Part shown: piece by piece, positions 4,357 through 5,284 of the stretch | How the letters are laid out: each line of letters opens with the position of its first letter | Numbering within the stretch: the first letter of the stretch is position 1 | From: Thermoplasmata archaeon | GTDB lineage: Archaea; Thermoplasmatota; Thermoplasmata; Thermoplasmatales; Thermoplasmataceae | DNA length: 5,284 bases | Assembly: GCA_021835265.1 (NCBI GenBank) | Contig: JAKBQK010000184.1 | Location: 1 to 5,284 of the forward strand | Direction of reading: 5' to 3' | Translations under genes and position numbers: made by a program | The notes under the pieces: generated by a model | What the model was told of the DNA's origin: nothing | Database searches by the model: none | What the model saw: the letters and a program-made list of their open reading frames with translations, nothing else

Positions 4357-5133
4357 TCAAAATGGTGAAACTTTGAAATTCCACCAATACCCGCAACCCC
4401 ACCTATTCTCCTTCTCAGGATCATAAACCATCGTGGGCCTGTGATGTTCAGTTACCTTATTCGGCTCCCCAAATATCCCAATCATCTCAGGGTCTGTCAT
4501 TGACAGATTTAAGAGGTAAGTCCCCTGGTGATTGTCCAGTAAAGTCTTCAAATCGACAAAATCTTCCATCTTGAACTTATACCTGTACTGATCGCCTCCC
4601 CTCAAATATGGCGGATCGAGATACAATAAAACATCAGGCCTGTTGTATCTCTTCATAAGAGATCTGAAATCCATGTTCTCAACTATCCACTTCTTCACCA
4701 GGAGAAAATCTTCAGTTCTCAATGGTGGTAGGTTTGCCTTTTTGTAATATCGCTTGAAGGCCTTTCCTGCACCAGAGAATGAAAAAGTGTGCAGATATAT
4801 GGTCTTGAAGGCAATATCCACATCATTTCTAGGATCTGATAATTTCAACTCTTGGAATATGGCTTCATGAGGAAAGGCATTTCTCAACTTCCTTTCTAGT
4901 TGCATTCTTTTCCTGCTATCCTGTAGAACTTTGAATGTTACATAGAGATCTTTATTGATGTCGTTGTACACCTTCACCTTCTTCCATTCATCAGGTATGT
5001 TCAGCAGTACCTTACCTGACCCCCCGAATACATCAACAACTACATCAAATTGGTCTAGATTTTTCTCCAGGATCTCAAGAATATTTTTGATCTGATAGAA
5101 TCTGCCGCCATAATATGGAAAGGTACTTTTCAT
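4357..5133 (-). CDS. D12-class (Dam-like) adenine-N6 DNA methyltransferase, 258 aa
   Basis: The protein carries the ordered motifs of the D12 class: YYGGR (residues 7-11, AdoMet-binding motif X), DVFGGSGKV (34-42, motif I FxGxG loop), YNDIN (56-60) with the acidic residue that contacts the cofactor, and LDPPYLRGG (172-180, catalytic motif IV DPPY). LNLSMTDPEM (208-217) matches the next conserved strand. It should transfer a methyl group from S-adenosylmethionine to adenine N6 in a short DNA site. At 258 residues it is full length for the class. The target is not visible; GATC is one possibility for Dam relatives, but GATC occurs about twenty times here and is not depleted. No restriction endonuclease gene is in the window, so it is a solitary methylase or a partial system. 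ATG 5133 follows a TATA-like box by 26 bases and an inverted repeat. Residues 18-27 are encoded by the 30 bases repeated at the window edge. Confidence 0.92.
   Translation of the reverse strand: MKSTFPYYGGRFYQIKNILEILEKNLDQFDVVVDVFGGSGKVLLNIPDEWKKVKVYNDINKDLYVTFKVLQDSRKRMQLERKLRNAFPHEAIFQELKLSDPRNDVDIAFKTIYLHTFSFSGAGKAFKRYYKKANLPPLRTEDFLLVKKWIVENMDFRSLMKRYNRPDVLLYLDPPYLRGGDQYRYKFKMEDFVDLKTLLDNHQGTYLLNLSMTDPEMIGIFGEPNKVTEHHRPTMVYDPEKENRWGCGYWWNFKVSPF
5053..5082. repeat. 30-bp inverted repeat, left copy (inside the methylase gene)
   Basis: These bases are the exact reverse complement of 5255-5284. They encode methylase residues 18-27 (ILEILEKNLD) on the minus strand. The right copy runs to the window edge, so the repeat may extend further; on the other side identity stops abruptly at 5082. 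Confidence 0.85.
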
Positions 5134-5156
5134 ATGATTGTCGATTACGCAATCAT
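5134..5156 (-). promoter_or_regulatory. Hyphenated palindrome between methylase TATA box and start, candidate operator
   Basis: ATGATTG (5134-5140) and CAATCAT (5150-5156) are perfect 7-bp inverted arms around a 9-base spacer. The element fills the space between the TATA-like box and ATG 5133 of the methylase, where a dimeric regulator would block transcription. Confidence 0.4.
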
Positions 5157-5163
5157 TTTATCC
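5155..5163 (-). promoter_or_regulatory. TATA-like box for the methylase gene
   Basis: The minus strand reads GGATAAAAT, centred 26 bases before ATG 5133. No ribosome binding site is present, consistent with leaderless expression. Confidence 0.45.
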
Positions 5164-5254
5164 TTAAATGATTTCGCTTTCAGCAATAATAAATTATATT
5201 GAATTCTCCTAACTTTCATGTGGATCCCATAAAGATGATAGAGAAGCAGTCTGG

Positions 5255-5284
5255 ATTCTTGAGATCCTGGAGAAAAATCTAGAC
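5255..5284. repeat. 30-bp inverted repeat, right copy (window edge)
   Basis: These bases repeat part of the methylase gene exactly but on the plus strand, in the same codon phase (ILEILEKNLD). The upstream sequence in that frame has a stop at 5210-5212 and no ATG, GTG or TTG after it, so this is not the start of an ordinary gene. It may be the edge of a partial methylase duplication or an assembly fold-back. Confidence 0.8.

Noticed and set aside
4227..4424. Minus-strand open frame of 65 codons
   Set aside because: It straddles the ends of the rexB-like gene and the methylase in another frame, with no recognisable protein features.
5145..5282. Minus-strand frame open from the window edge, ending with TAA at 5145-5147
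   Set aside because: It could be the C-terminus of a gene upstream of the methylase, but it is only about 45 codons, is unrecognised, includes the inverted-repeat copy, and would overlap the methylase promoter elements. There is not enough support to annotate it.
5220..5282. Short plus-strand frame from GTG 5220
   Set aside because: It ends at TAG 5280-5282 after 20 codons, with no ribosome binding site and no recognisable features.

Overview
The window looks archaeal. It is AT-rich (about 40% G+C by eye). Most genes have a TATA-like box about 22-30 bases before the start codon and no ribosome binding site, as in leaderless archaeal transcripts, and two tiny AbrB/SpoVT-type regulators are present. 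Arg is mostly AGA/AGG and Ile ATA is common. A Thermoplasmatota-like organism is possible, but this is inference only. There are no core housekeeping genes, so this is an accessory region that resembles a small defence or mobile-element island. No transposase, integrase, RNA gene or CRISPR array was seen, and no gene-free stretch exceeds 300 bases.

Layout. (1) 3-149 (+): the C-terminal part of a ribbon-helix-helix-like protein. (2) 806-146 (-): an operon of three tiny unknown genes joined by stop/start overlaps. (3) 957-2549: a mirror-symmetric block. An AbrB-type gene (+) precedes a 246-aa CxxC protein (+), which converges with a DUF488/YeaO-like gene (-), itself preceded by a second AbrB-type gene (-). 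The two AbrB proteins are about 55% identical. (4) 2685-4356 (+): a 52-aa conserved-looking small protein, a 303-aa protein resembling phage lambda RexA, and a 176-aa four-helix membrane protein resembling lambda RexB. (5) 5133-4357 (-): a complete D12-class adenine DNA methyltransferase whose stop codon abuts that of the rexB-like gene with no gap. (6) 5134-5284: the methylase promoter, then 30 bases exactly repeating (inverted) part of the methylase gene at the window edge.

The most exciting content is the RexA-like/RexB-like pair. It has the lambda gene order, tight coupling, similar sizes, and matching landmarks: a GP...LTD(F/Y)LI block in RexA and a GT-hydrophobic second membrane helix in RexB. 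If correct, it is an archaeal version of the sensor plus membrane-channel abortive-infection system, with a small co-directional gene as a possible third component and a solitary methylase next door. The RexAB comparison rests on remembered lambda sequences and needs a profile search.
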